Positions 8,676-21,596 of a stretch of DNA of 64,000 nucleotides are shown here, one piece after another (position 1 is the first letter of the stretch; each line of letters starts with the position of its first letter). A program made the position numbers and the translations under genes. The notes below the pieces were generated by a model. That model did not search any database, had not been told where the DNA came from, and saw only the letters and a list, made by a program, of their open reading frames with translations. The stretch spans positions 1,984,001 to 2,048,000 of the forward strand of contig NZ_LGUC01000001.1 in NCBI RefSeq assembly GCF_001307315.1. The letters run 5' to 3'. Source of the stretch: Halolamina pelagica. GTDB lineage: Archaea; Halobacteriota; Halobacteria; Halobacteriales; Haloferacaceae.

Positions 8676-10006
8676 ATGAACACGAGAAAGCTCGCAGTGT
8701 TGGTCGCTGCAACGATACTGACCCTCCCGTGGTTGGGCGGGTGGCTAACCGGGAGCGCCCACGGACTGACGGCGGGACCGACCGTGGCCGTCGCCGGTAT
8801 CGGCATCCTCGGGGCGTCGTTTCTCCTGACGTGGGGCGCCGAAACCGCAGAGAAGGACGTGCCCCGGGCCTTCGCCATCGCCGTACTGGCGGTGCTGGCC
8901 GTCGCCCCGGAGTACGCCGTCGACGCACTGTACGCCTGGCAGGCGGGCGTCCAGGCCGGCACGCCCGCCGGCGCCGAAGCCGGCAACCTCGCCGTCGCGA
9001 ACATGACCGGCGCGAACCGCATCCTGATCGGAATCGGCTGGGCCGGCATCGCGCTGTTCACCGTCTACCGCGCCGGGGCGAGCAAGGATCCTGCGGTGAA
9101 GAGCAACAGCGGGTTCCTGAAAAACGCCGTCTCGCTCGATCGAGACATCAGCCTCGAAGTCGCGTTCCTGCTGGCGGCGACGCTGTGGGCGTTCCTCGTC
9201 CCGCTCGGCGCCGGGATCGACATCTTCGACATGGCGTTTCTCGTGGGGCTGTACGTGCTCTACATCGGCGTCGTCCTCCGGGGTGAGCCCGAGGAGGACG
9301 TCGAACACGTCGGCGTCCCGGCGATGCTGGGGCGAATCCCGAACCCGTTCCGGGCGCTGACGGTGATCGCGCTGTTTCTGTTCTCCGGGCTGATCATCTT
9401 CACCGCCGTCGAGCCGTTCGCTCACAGCCTCGAGCTACTGGGCGAGGACATCGGCGTCCCTTCCTTCTTCATGATCCAGTGGATCGCGCCGTTGGCCTCC
9501 GAGTCGCCGGAACTCATCGTCGTCGTCGTGTTGGTGCGGAAGGCCCGCTCGACGGCCGGGTTCAACGCGCTCATCTCCTCGAAGCTGAACCAGTGGACGC
9601 TGCTGATCGGGACGCTGGTGATCGTCCACTCGATCGCGCTCGGGAGTACGGCGCGCTGGCGTTCGACGCCAAACAGGCCGCCGAGATCTGGATCACGGCC
9701 GCGCAGTCGCTGTTCGCCATCGCGTTGATCCTCAACTTCGAGATCGACGTCCGTGAGGCGATCCTGCTGCTGGTACTGTTCATCTCGCAGGTGATTCTCG
9801 AGTTCCTCGCGCTCCGGGAGATCATCCACCTCCCAATCACGGAGATCGATCTGCTCCACCTGTTCACGCTGGTGTACGTCGCCCTCGCGCTCGGTCTGTT
9901 CGCCACCCGAAGCGGTGAGCTGGTCCGACTCGTCCGCGACACGCGCCAGATCCTCCGGAGTGCCGTCCACGGCGATCCCGAGGAACACCCCTTCAGCGAC
10001 GACTGA
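8676..10006 (+). CDS. Sodium/calcium exchanger family membrane protein (one frameshift)
   Basis: Polytopic membrane protein, 443 residues after repair, related to cation/calcium antiporters. The two alpha-repeat-like segments are visible as VAPEYAVDALYAWQAG and SPELIVVVVLVRKARST, each with an acidic residue that in this superfamily helps bind the cation. About eleven hydrophobic helices can be counted. The frame breaks at the G run 9642-9644; one added base joins to EYGALAFDAKQAAEIW. It would exchange sodium or protons for calcium or another divalent cation. A second, shorter antiporter of the same superfamily lies at 39005. Confidence 0.82.
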
Positions 10007-10112
10007 TCGTCGCGGCGCCGGTCGGCCGCGGCGGACGACTGATCTCGTCGGCACGCTGTCAGCCGACGAGGGCGACTGATCGCCCAGGCACTGGTCGGCC
10101 GCGGCGGACGAC
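9997..10112. repeat. Cluster of hairpins and a 20-base direct repeat
   Basis: Two perfect hairpins share the same CTGA loop: CGACGA/TCGTCG at 9997-10012, whose loop contains the exchanger stop codon, and GGGCGA/TCGCCC at 10070-10085. Between them a nine-base inverted repeat CTCGTCGGC/GCCGACGAG spans 10044-10070. A 20-base sequence starting GGTCGGCCGC occurs twice, at 10020-10039 and 10093-10112. The cluster lies after the exchanger and before the peptidase promoter. It could act as an RNA-processing or termination region; no T tract is present. Confidence 0.65.
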
Positions 10113-10186
10113 ATCCCGCGACGCGTACTGACCCACAGAACGGCCGCGGGGCGTACGTTTTTGATCACTCGGTTCACACTCTGCCC

Positions 10187-12249
10187 GTGGACGAACTCAC
10201 CCCGAGCGGTTCTACGACTTCTCGATCGCGTCCGGTGCCGCCGTCTCCCCCGACGGGGAGCGCGTGGCGTTTCTGGTCAGCGAGTTCGACGCCGAGGAAG
10301 ACGACCGCCACACGTCGCTGTTCGTCGCGCCGACCGACGGCTCAGCGGAGCCGTACCGACTAACCCGCGCCTCCAGCGCTTCGAGCCCACAGTGGTCGCC
10401 CGACGGCGACCGACTCGCGTTCGTCGCGGCTCGCAACACCGACGCCGGCCTCGCCGTGGAGAACGGCTCCGAAGTCGAGGAGGAAGAGGAGGACGAGGAG
10501 GAGAACGGCGAGCCCGTCGGCGACGGCCCGAAGCCACAGGTGTGGTCGTTCGACATGACCCGCGGCGGCGACGCCCGCCAGGTGACTGACCGCGACTACG
10601 GCGTCGCGGAGTTCGACTGGGCGCCCGACGGCGAGCGCCTCGTCGTCGCCGCTCGCGACCCGACCGAAGAAGACGAGGAGTACCTCAGGCAGCGTAACGA
10701 CGACGGCCCCATCGAGATCGATCGCCTCCAGCACAAAGGCGACGGGGCGGGCTGGATGGACGAGGTGACGACGTACCTGTTCGTCGTCGATGTCGAAAGT
10801 CGGGAGACCGTCCGGTTGGACCACGCGTACGACGACGAGGAGAAGGGCGACCGGAACGGCCTCCAGCCGGCGTGGTCGCCCGACGGCGACCGCATCGCCT
10901 TCGTCGCCCAGCACGAGACGGACCCCGACGACACCCACGTCCGGAACGTGTACACCATCCGCCCCGACGGCACGGGCTACGAGCAGGTCACCGACGCCGG
11001 GCTTCGGCTCGCCGGCCTCGAGTGGTCGCCGGACGGCGAGCGGATCGCGCTCGGCGGCGGCGAACCGTACAACTGGTACAAGCCGACCGAGGCGTACGTC
11101 CTGGACGTGGAGACGGGCGAGCTCGACTCCGTCTCCGAGTCGCTCGACCGGACGATCGCGTTCGGCGGCAACCCCCAGTGGCTCGACGACGACACGCTCG
11201 TGGGGCTGTTCGGCGACGAGGGGAACACCCGGATGGTGCGCCTCGACGCCGACGCGGACGACCCCGAGCGCGTGTTCGTCGCCCAGGGTCGCAGTCGGTC
11301 CGTGTCGGGGCTCGCCGCCAGCGACGACGGCAGCACCCTCGCGTTCCGGATGGACGATCCCGAGGACGGCGCCGACATCTACGCGATGGGCCGCGAGGGG
11401 CTGGATGCGGAGAAAGGCGCCGAAGCCGACGAGGCGGGGCTCGCACAGGTCAGCCAGGTCAACGCCGAGCTCGTCGACGAACCACACGACTGTGTCCGGG
11501 TCTCGTGGGAGAACTCCGACGGCGTCACGATCCACGGCCTCGCGTACCTCCCGCCGGGGTTCGACCCCGAGGATCCCGACCCCCATCCCGTGGTCTCCTC
11601 GGTCCACGGCGGGCCGATGTCCTACGACTCGCCGGCCTTTGGCTTCGACCAACTGTTCTGGACGAGCAAGGGGTACATCGTTCTCCGGACCAACTACCGT
11701 GGCTCGACGTCCTACGGTCAGGAGTTCGCCGAACGCCTCCGGGGCACCCGGGGCGACAAGGAGGTCGACGACGTGAAAACCGGCGTCGAGCATCTCGTCG
11801 AGGAGGGCTGGGCCGACGAGGACCGCCTCTACCTCACGGGGTTCTCCTACGGCGGGATCACCACGGCTGCGGCAGTCACCAAGACCGACATCTTCGCCGG
11901 CGCCGCCGCCGAGCACGGGATCTACGACTTCTACGCCACGTTCGGCACCGACGACAACCACCTGTGGCACGAAGACGAGTTCGGACTGCCCTGGGAGAAC
12001 GTCGACACCTACCGCGAGATCTCCTCGATCACCGACGTGGACCAGGTCGACACGCCCCTGCTCATCACGGCCGGCGAGGAGGACTGGCGCTGCCCGCCGA
12101 CGCAGGCCGAACAGCTGTTCGTCTCCGTCCGGAAGCAGGGCGTCGACTCGCGGCTGGTGATCTACCCCGGCGAGCACCACAACATCGGCGACCCCGACCG
12201 CGCGATCCACCGACTCGAAGAGCTGGAGAGCTGGTTCGAGGACCACTGA
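10187..12249 (+). CDS. S9 family prolyl oligopeptidase / acylaminoacyl peptidase (one frameshift)
   Basis: 687-residue serine peptidase after repair. The N-terminal half is a beta-propeller with repeated WSPDG/WAPDG motifs (residues ~60-350). The C-terminal half is the alpha/beta-hydrolase domain with the nucleophile in GFSYGG, the Asp near GEEDW and the His in GEHHN. It would cleave short peptides or N-acylated residues in the cytoplasm; no signal peptide is visible. An acidic stretch (EEEEEDEEEN) is inserted in a propeller blade. The frame breaks very early, at the C run 10200-10203. The GTG start has a TTTTTGA box about 29 bases upstream. Confidence 0.9.
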
Positions 12250-12260
12250 GCGTCAGGGGA

Positions 12261-13008
12261 CTACTTTTCGGCGGCGACCACGAGCGTCGGCGGCACCTTC
12301 GCCATCAGTTCCGGCTCGAAGCTCCCGAAGTCGCTCTCGTAGGCGTCGGGGTCGGCGTACCCGGGCTCTTCGATACGTTCGACCTCGAACCCGGCGTCGA
12401 CGAGCGCGTTCACGATTTCGCTCACGCGCCGTCGATACACCACCATCTCCGCTTCGAGCGACTCGCTGTACCCGCGGCGTGGCTCGTCGTCGAAGTAGCT
12501 CGTCGCGATCTCCCCCGTCTCGGGGTCGAGAAGCTTGTAGTAGGGGTGGTCGACGCTGAACACGAGCCGTCCCCCGGGCGAAGCACTCGGTAGGCCTCGT
12601 CGAAACAGGCCTGTAGGTTTTCTACCCACTGGAACGCGAACGCCGAGAACGCCAAATCGAACGCCCCCGACTCCACGTCCGCTAGGTCGGTCACGCTGCT
12701 TTGGACGAACGCCATATCGACGCCGCGCTCGGCCGCGAGGTCACGGGCGTGTGAAAGCTGTTCAGCCGAGATGTCGACGCCGGTCACGTTCGCGCCCTGC
12801 TCGGCGAGCGCGATGCCGAACTGCGCACCGCCACAGCCGAGTTCGATGGCGTCCGAACCGTCGACGTCCCCGAGGAGCCCCAGATCGTCACCCTCCGGGG
12901 CCCGGGCCCGAAGGCGATCGCGATGGAGTGTCCGCCCTCCTCCTGAAACGTCTCGGCCCACGCGTCCCACCAAACTCGTGCTTGCTCCTCGTCTGTCTCG
13001 TTCGACAT
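12261..13008 (-). CDS. Class I SAM-dependent methyltransferase (two frameshifts)
   Basis: 249 residues after repair. The SAM-binding motif I is IELGCGGAQFGIALA (near residue 60), followed by an acidic end of strand two (VTGVDISAEQL), motif III (DLAFSAFAFQWV) and a C-terminal segment VLRPGGRLVFSVDHP, typical of UbiE/BioC-like small-molecule methyltransferases. The substrate cannot be told. Breaks are at the C run 12571-12575 and the G run 12897-12900. The gene is convergent with the peptidase and divergent from a regulator, sharing 120 bases of intergenic DNA with it. Confidence 0.85.
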
Positions 13009-13094
13009 GGAACCGAGGAGGGCGCGGTGGCCAATAGTGATTTTCAGCAACGCAGTACTGTTGTTCATCTGACCTTTCCTCCGCCTGAGCCAGC

Positions 13095-13101
13095 TATAAA
13101 T
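13095..13101 (+). promoter_or_regulatory. TATA box of zinc-ribbon regulator
   Basis: TATAAAT, a strong archaeal TATA match, 28 to 34 bases before the ATG at 13129, predicting a leaderless or nearly leaderless message. Confidence 0.65.
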
Positions 13102-13128
13102 CTCGGAGGCCGTAACCACTCGGCACGG

Positions 13129-14000
13129 ATGGAGGAGCAGACGCCGTCGATACGCCGACAGTCAGCGGCGGAGGTGTTCGGCCGCCTCGCCGACGAGACA
13201 CGAGTCGAGGCCCTCCGGGCACTTGCAGATCCCCCGACGAGCGCAAGTCGTTCTCCGAACTGTTCGACGCCGTGTCGATGACGGATACGGGGAACTTCAA
13301 CTACCACCTGTCGCGGTTGGTGGGTTCGTTCGTCGCCAAAACCGACGAGGGGTACGAACTCACCTACGCCGGCCGGATGGTCGTCGGCGCCATTCTCGCC
13401 GGCACGTACGACGCCGAAGCGACGGTGGCCCCGATCCCGCTCGACTGGGACTGCCTGCAGTGTGGCGGAGCGTTCACGCTGGGCTACGAGGACGGATACG
13501 CCCGCCTCCAGTGCCAGACGTGTGACTCCGGGGCAGTCATCCCGATCCCGCCCGGCGCGCTGGATTCGGTCCCGGTAGACGAACTCCCGACGGCAGTGAT
13601 GCAGTGGTACCGCGCCAGAGTCCAGCGAATCCGGTCTGGCTTCTGCAGTGTCTGTACCGGCCGAACCGAGCGTCGACTCACCGACGGCGTCGACCCCGAA
13701 GCCGACGATCCGACCCCTTCGACGGTTCGCTTCGAGTGCCGTCGGTGTGACACCGTCACGACGCTCTCGGGGGCGACATTGGTTACCTACCACCCGATCG
13801 TCGAGGGGTTCTTCCGCGAACACGGGATGGCGACAGACCGACGACACCCGACTCAACTGTGGAACAGTATCGAGTCACGCGTTCAGACAGTGTGCGACGA
13901 GCCACTGACGGTCGAAGTCACGTTCGGCACCGATTCGGAGAGTGTCAGCGCCCGGATCGAGGCCGACGGGCGCGTGACGAACGTGGAACGCCGGCACTGA
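13129..14000 (+). CDS. Winged-helix transcription regulator with two zinc ribbons (one frameshift)
   Basis: 290 residues after repair. The first ~90 residues are an ArsR-type winged helix (VFGRLADETRVEALRALAD, then KSFSELFDAV and NFNYHLSRLVG as recognition helix region). Two cysteine pairs sets follow: CLQC with CQTC (residues ~105-135) and CSVC with CRRC (~165-210), forming two probable zinc ribbons. Such haloarchaeal proteins are treated as HTH regulators; the target is unknown. The frame breaks at the C run 13231-13235. The divergent methyltransferase is the obvious candidate target. Confidence 0.82.
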
Positions 14001-14061
14001 GCCGACAATCGCTATCGCGAGAGAAAGTGTACGAGTCGAGTTCGCGACGCCCGAACGACAG

Positions 14062-14990
14062 TCACCTGACACCGAGCGCCGTCCCGAGATCCCGCCCGAC
14101 GCCCGCGGCCACGTCTTCGGCAGCGTCGATCGCCATCGTCGCGAACCCGTGTACCTGCGACGGGTAGTTCTCGTAGCGCACGTCGACGCCGTCGGCGAGC
14201 AGTTGCTCGGCGTACCCGTTGCCCGCATCCCGGAGCGGGTCGAACCCGGCCGTGATCACCGTCGCCGGCGCGACCGACGAGAGATCGGCCGCGTTGCTCG
14301 GGTCGGCGTAGGGGTTGCGACGGTGGATCTCGCTGTCGAGGTAACACTTCTCGAAGAACGCCAGGTCCGACTCGTCGAGGACGATGCCCGCGTTCTGCTG
14401 CACCGACTCCTGGCTCGGTTCGACGCCCGTGGCCGGGTAGAGCAGCGCCTGATGGGCGAGCTCGGGTCCGCCGCGCTCGGCGGCCATCAGTGCGACGACG
14501 GCCGCGAGCGTGCCGCCCGCACTGTCGCCGGCGACCGCGAGCCCGTCGGCGCCGCCGAGCCGCGCCGGGTTCGCGGCGGCCCACTCCGTCGCGGCGTAGC
14601 AGTCCTCGACGGCCGCCGGGAACGGGTGTTCGGGCGCCAGGCGGTAGGCGACAGAGAGCACCGCACAGCCGCTCTCGCGGGTGAGCCGCCGACAGAGCAC
14701 GTCGTGGGTCTCCAGCCCGCCGATCACGTAGCCGCCGCCGTGGAAGAACACCACCGTGGGTACGTCGCCGTCCGTGTCCGGCCGGTAGCGTCGCATCCGA
14801 ATATCGCCGCCTGGCCCCGGGAGCACCAGGTCCGTCACCGAGCCGACAGCGGGCGGTTTCGAACCCGGTAGCGGCTCGCGAGCCGGGCGACGGGCCGGAG
14901 GAGTTTGAGCCCGATCCGACTGTGCGGGAGTGAGACCCGTCGACGCTGCAGCGCCGCCTTCGCCTGGGGGTCGATCGCGTCCGCTTGCAC
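14062..14990 (-). CDS. Alpha/beta hydrolase, hormone-sensitive lipase type esterase (one frameshift)
   Basis: 309 residues after repair. The oxyanion-hole motif FFHGGGYVIGG, nucleophile elbow VAGDSAGG, catalytic Asp in TAGFDPLRD and catalytic His in SQVHGF are all present in order, the pattern of family IV (HSL) carboxylesterases. It likely hydrolyses short acyl esters in the cytoplasm. The N-terminal 50 residues lie in another frame; adding one base at the G run 14851-14853 gives RVRNRPAVGSVTDLVLPGPGG. I choose GTG 14990 because TTATAT lies 28 bases upstream; an in-frame ATG nine codons earlier is possible. Confidence 0.85.
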
Positions 14991-15013
14991 GGAGCGGGGT
15001 TCGGCGCGCCGGC

Positions 15014-15021
15014 GCATATAA
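15014..15021 (-). promoter_or_regulatory. TATA-like box of HSL-type esterase
   Basis: TTATATGC read on the minus strand, centred 28 bases upstream of the GTG start at 14990. It supports a leaderless message and the GTG start choice. Confidence 0.5.
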
Positions 15022-15066
15022 GCATCGAGCGGAAAGTTCACACCGCTCCAGCGTAGAGGGGATGAT

Positions 15067-15312
15067 ATGGCGCAGATCGAGGTCGACCTCCCCGACCGCA
15101 TCACCGGCGAACTCAACCGTCTCGTGGAGTCCGGCGAGTTCCTCAACCGCGAGCGCGCCGTCGAGGATCTCCTCCAGCGCGGCGTCTCGGCGTACGACAT
15201 CGAAGAAGAGCCCACCGAAGAGATGGACAGCGACCTGTTCACCCAGACTGTCGAGGACCAACAGGACCCCGCGATGCAGGAAGGCGGAAGCGACGACGAA
15301 CCGACGTTCTAA
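15067..15312 (+). CDS. Small ribbon-helix-helix-like haloarchaeal protein (DUF7120-like)
   Basis: 81 residues. The N-terminus (MAQIEVDLPDRITGELNRLV) reads as a beta strand followed by two helices, as in CopG/Arc-type DNA-binding proteins, with GEFLNRERAVEDLL as the second helix. The second half is acidic and probably disordered (EEEPTEEMDSDLF). Similar short proteins are widespread in haloarchaea. Its start lies 77 bases from the divergent esterase start. Role unknown; DNA binding is suggested only by the fold pattern. Confidence 0.7.
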   Translation: MAQIEVDLPDRITGELNRLVESGEFLNRERAVEDLLQRGVSAYDIEEEPTEEMDSDLFTQTVEDQQDPAMQEGGSDDEPTF

Positions 15313-18110
<2,798 letters not shown>

Positions 18111-18135
18111 CTCCACAAACGGCCGCCGCCGCTCG

Positions 18136-18141
18136 TTTTTT
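18136..18141 (+). terminator. T-rich terminator after katG
   Basis: Six T in a GC-rich context, 26 bases after the katG stop, before the next promoter. Confidence 0.5.
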
Positions 18142-18206
18142 CCCGGCCCCTGATTCGCTTTCGAACTCCCCGATTCCGGCTGGCCAGCGCCTCAGCGGGG
18201 AATACT

Positions 18207-18237
18207 CATTAATTGGGGGAACCAATAAGCATTAATG
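18207..18237. promoter_or_regulatory. Nested inverted repeat over promoter of small membrane gene pair
   Basis: CATTAATTGG (18207-18216) faces CCAATAAGCATTAATG (18222-18237). The inner arms ATTGG/CCAAT and outer arms CATTAAT/ATTAATG are each perfect. The left arm doubles as the TATA-like box 28 bases before the ATG at 18235, and the right arm contains that ATG. This is the layout of an operator overlapping a promoter. Confidence 0.5.
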
Positions 18238-18477
18238 TACGAACAACTGAAGCGGCTCCGGGAGTTCGGTACCCGTTCGCTCGTCGTTCACTCGCTGATG
18301 GCCGTGACGTTCGTCGCCGCGATCGCCTCGGCGTTCCTCCTCTCGGGCCAGCTCCAACTCGTCTCGTTTGTGGCGTTCGTGAACTTCACGGCCGGGCTCT
18401 GGGTCTCCCACTCGGTCCACTCGCTCGGGAACACGTTCACCGAGGACGAGTACGAGGGCGTCACGGGTGAACTATGA
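18235..18477 (+). CDS. Small two-helix membrane protein
   Basis: 80 residues. A short basic N-terminus (MYEQLKRLREFGTR) precedes two hydrophobic helices (VHSLMAVTFVAAIASAFLL and LVSFVAFVNFTAGLWVSHSV); the C-terminus is acidic. I do not recognise the family. It overlaps the following small membrane gene by four bases (ATGA), so the two are a translationally coupled pair. The inverted repeat over the promoter suggests regulated expression. Confidence 0.7.
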   Translation: MYEQLKRLREFGTRSLVVHSLMAVTFVAAIASAFLLSGQLQLVSFVAFVNFTAGLWVSHSVHSLGNTFTEDEYEGVTGEL

Positions 18478-18728
18478 GCGCGGACAGTTCGGCCCAGCCC
18501 ACCATGTTCGAGGAGATCGCGTGGGAGCGGTTCCTCCGCATCGTCACGGTCATCGCCGCCGTGACGGCGACGTTCGTGTTCACCGCGACGACAGTACTCC
18601 CCCCGGCGCTGTCGACGATCGCCGTTGGCGCGATCGGCTCGATCGCGGTGGTGACGGCGATCATCGCGTTCCTCATCGGCGCCGCATCGACGTTCGAACA
18701 CGCCGAAGAACGGTCACGGGAGAAGTGA
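18474..18728 (+). CDS. Small two-helix membrane protein, coupled to preceding gene
   Basis: 84 residues. A polar N-terminus with FEEIAWERFLRIV leads into two hydrophobic helices (VIAAVTATFVFTATTVL and AIGSIAVVTAIIAFLIGA) and a charged tail (EHAEERSREK). Family not recognised. The ATGA overlap with the gene before it indicates stoichiometric production, and the two proteins could form one membrane complex. The following MFS gene is convergent and unrelated by direction. Confidence 0.7.
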   Translation: MSADSSAQPTMFEEIAWERFLRIVTVIAAVTATFVFTATTVLPPALSTIAVGAIGSIAVVTAIIAFLIGAASTFEHAEERSREK

Positions 18729-18738
18729 CGGAGCGGCC

Positions 18739-19959
18739 TCAGCGAGCCCACCTGCCCGCCACCCGGATCGCCCCGGCGCCGACGACCGCGGCCACGCCGG
18801 CGACGAAAAACGCCGGGTCGTACGTCCCCAGCGCGTCGTAGGCCGCGCCGGCCGCCGGGGGTGCGAGCAGCCCCGAGACGGCGAACGCCATCGAGAGCAG
18901 GCCGAACACCGCGTTGATCTGCTCGCGGCCGAACAGCGACGCCGTCAACGGGGAGAGCAGCGCCCCGTTGCCGCCGTAGGCCAGCCCGTACGCGACCGCG
19001 AACGCGAACACGCCCGCGGTCGAGTCGGCGACGACCAGCCACAGCGTCGCACCCCCCATCGCCGCCGAGCAGACCACGAACGTCCGCAGTCGGCCGGCCG
19101 TGTCGGCGATGTGGCCGATTCCGACACGACCGACCGCGCTCGTGAGACCGATCGTCGCCAGTGCCCACGGGCCGACCCAGCCCGGGACGCCGAGCCCCGC
19201 CGCGTACAGCACCAAGTGGGCGAGCACGGCGTACAGCGTGGCGTACACCAGCAGCCAGCCGACGGCCAACAGCCCGAACGCCGGCGTGAGCGCGACCTGC
19301 TTCACGCCGCCGAGCTGCTCGCGCAGGGGCTGACGGTTCGGCGTCGGTGGCGTGCCCGGGAACTCTCCTGCCGGCGGATCGACGTCCACAGCCGTGGGAT
19401 CGTCACGGATGAGCAGCGACGAGAGCAGCAGAACCGCCCCGGAGATCGCGGCCAGCCAGAGCAGCACCGTGCGCCAGCCCGACTGCGTGAGCAGCCACGC
19501 CGCCGAGGGGACGACGACGAACATCCCTACGCCAAGGCCCGCCGAGGAGAGTCCGCCGGCGAGGCCGAGTCGACGGTCGAACCAGCGCGTGACCGTCCCG
19601 TAGGCGACGACGTAGACGACGCTCAGGCCCACGCCCGTGAGGGCCCCGTAGCTCAGGATCAACGTCGACAGCGTCGGGGCCCGACTCGCCGCCGCCAGCC
19701 CGCCGACCGTCAGGAGCGTGCCGGCGGCGAGCAGCCTGCGGGTGCCGTACCGATCGACGAGGACGCCTAGCCCGCTCGCACCGACGTAGATGGCGACGGT
19801 CTGGACGCCGAAGGCGAGCGAACTCAGCCCCCGCGAGCCGCCGAAGGCGTCGGCGATGCGTTCGAGGAAGACGCCGAAGGAGTAGCTCAGGCCGAACACG
19901 ACGAACGTGCCGAGAAACGAGGCCGCGACGACGGCCCAGCCGTAGTACGGGCGACGCAT
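18739..19959 (-). CDS. Major facilitator superfamily transporter, monocarboxylate/OFA type
   Basis: 406-residue secondary transporter with twelve predicted helices. The N-terminus RRPYYGWAVVAASFLGTF and loop DRYGTRRLL between helices two and three (MFS motif A variant) point to the oxalate/formate and monocarboxylate branch. The second-half counterpart is seen in GRVGIGHIADTAGRLR. It ends on the strand opposite the small membrane pair with ten bases between stops. A substrate such as a small organic acid is suggested by the family and by the adjacent fatty-acid transporter on the same strand. Confidence 0.85.
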   Translation of the reverse strand: MRRPYYGWAVVAASFLGTFVVFGLSYSFGVFLERIADAFGGSRGLSSLAFGVQTVAIYVGASGLGVLVDRYGTRRLLAAGTLLTVGGLAAASRAPTLSTLILSYGALTGVGLSVVYVVAYGTVTRWFDRRLGLAGGLSSAGLGVGMFVVVPSAAWLLTQSGWRTVLLWLAAISGAVLLLSSLLIRDDPTAVDVDPPAGEFPGTPPTPNRQPLREQLGGVKQVALTPAFGLLAVGWLLVYATLYAVLAHLVLYAAGLGVPGWVGPWALATIGLTSAVGRVGIGHIADTAGRLRTFVVCSAAMGGATLWLVVADSTAGVFAFAVAYGLAYGGNGALLSPLTASLFGREQINAVFGLLSMAFAVSGLLAPPAAGAAYDALGTYDPAFFVAGVAAVVGAGAIRVAGRWAR

Positions 19960-19984
19960 GGTGGAGGGCGAGTCGGGGTGCGGT

Positions 19985-21428
19985 TCAGTACGGTACGGCC
20001 CACAGCACGATCGCGAGGAACGGGATCAGCGCCAGCAGCATCGCGATCGCGTAGCCGAACATCTCCCGGGCCTTCACGCCCGTGATCGCCAGCAGCGGGA
20101 GCGCCCAGAACGGGTTCAGCAGGTTCGTGTGCGCGTCACCGACCGCGTAGGCGATGGTCGCCTGGCCGTAGGGGACGCCCAGATCCTGTGCGGCCTGCAG
20201 CACCGACGGCCCGACGACGAGCCACTCGCCGCCGCCGGAGGGGACGAACAGGTTCGCGATGGCGCCCGTCAGCCACGCGATAACGGGGTACGTTCCGGCC
20301 GTGGACACGCTGAGCAGCGCCTCCGCGAGCAGCGTCGCCAGCCCAGCGCCGGTCATGATCCCCTGGATCCCCGCGAAGAACGGGAACAGGAGCACGATGC
20401 CCGCCGCGGCGCCGGCGGCGTCGTTGAACCGCTCGCGGTAGTACGACGGTCGCTGATACACCAACAGTCCGGCGAACAGGAAGCCGAAGTTGACTGCGTT
20501 CAGCGTGAACGCGCCCATCCCGCTCTGGGCGAACTGTGCAGCGAGGATCAGTACCCCAAGCAGTGCGACAAGCCCCCGAGCACGCGGCTGTTGTTCAGTC
20601 GCTCGGACGGAAGCCGGCCGTCGCCTGCCGGTCCGTCGTCGACGGCTTCCGCGGCAGCCTCGGCGGCCGCCTCGTCGCCGGCGCCGCCGCCGGTCGCGTC
20701 GAACAGTTCCCCCTCGTCGACGTACTCGGTGATCCCCTTCGCACGGTCGCCCGACGGCGCCAGGACGTACAGCACCAGCGTCGCGAAGATGATCGACAGG
20801 ATGGTGAGTGCGATGGCGTAGGGGTGGAAGATGGTCTCGGCCGCGGGGATCGTCGACGTGAGGAAGTCGAACCCCGTCCCCTCACCGATGTTGTTGGCGT
20901 CGGTCAGCTGCAGCGGCGCCGACGCGGAGAGCCCCCAGTGCCACGTCAGCCCGAGGCCCATGTAGCCACCCACCGCGAGCAGTGGGTAGTGGGCGTCGAT
21001 CCCCTCCTCGTGGGCCGCCTTGCCCATCTCCCGGGCGAAGATGGCGCCCATGATGAGGCTGAACCCCCAGTGGATCCAGGCCAGCGACATCGAGATGAAC
21101 CCCACGAACGCCGCGGCCTGTGCCCCGGTCGCCGGGACGCGGGCGAGGCGCTGGAGCAGGTCGTTCACCCGCGGGTGATAGGCGATGACGAACCCGGTCA
21201 TCAGGATCAACACCATCTGCATCGAGAAGCCGAGGAACGCCCAGAAGCCGTCGTACCAGTACTGGAGCAGGTCGACCGGCCCCGATCCGGTTGCAAGCCC
21301 CCGACGAACACGATGTACGTCAGGAGGATTGCGAACACGAACGGGCTCGGCATCCACCGTTCGACGAACTCGGACATCCGGAATCCGATGCGTTCGATAA
21401 CGCCACCACCACTGTCGCTTGTTGACAT
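19985..21428 (-). CDS. Short-chain fatty acid transporter, AtoE type (two frameshifts)
   Basis: 481 residues after repair, with about eleven hydrophobic helices. Recognisable AtoE features are the N-terminal RWMPSPFVFAILLTYIVF, FISMSLAWIHWGFSLIMGAIFARE, GLTWHWGLSASAPLQL and the C-terminal FVPSGGGEWLVVGP with GDAHTNLLNPFWALP. The family carries short-chain fatty acids such as acetoacetate. An acidic cytoplasmic loop (DEAAAEAAAEAVDDG) is inserted mid-protein. Breaks are at C runs 20573-20577 and 21298-21302. The MFS gene lies 26 bases downstream on the same strand and may be co-transcribed. Confidence 0.88.
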
Positions 21429-21453
21429 ACACTCACCGTGCTTGATTGGCGGG

Positions 21454-21461
21454 TATAAATA
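21454..21461 (-). promoter_or_regulatory. TATA box of AtoE-type gene
   Basis: TATTTATA read on the minus strand, 26 to 33 bases before the ATG at 21428; strong archaeal TATA match in a GC-rich background. Confidence 0.65.
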
Positions 21462-21596
21462 GTTCAGGATAGTGAGAGTAGCTCCCCATATCGTCTCACG
21501 GCTCCGACAGCCATTGCCGACTCCACCGTTCCCGCCACGAACTGGCAGGTCCTTTACAGGGAAGAAGATGGACGACCCCCCGACGGATATCGCGGC

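Noticed and set aside
10360-12246. A 628-codon open frame opposite the S9 peptidase
   Set aside because: Antisense shadow of a gene with intact catalytic triad and propeller repeats.
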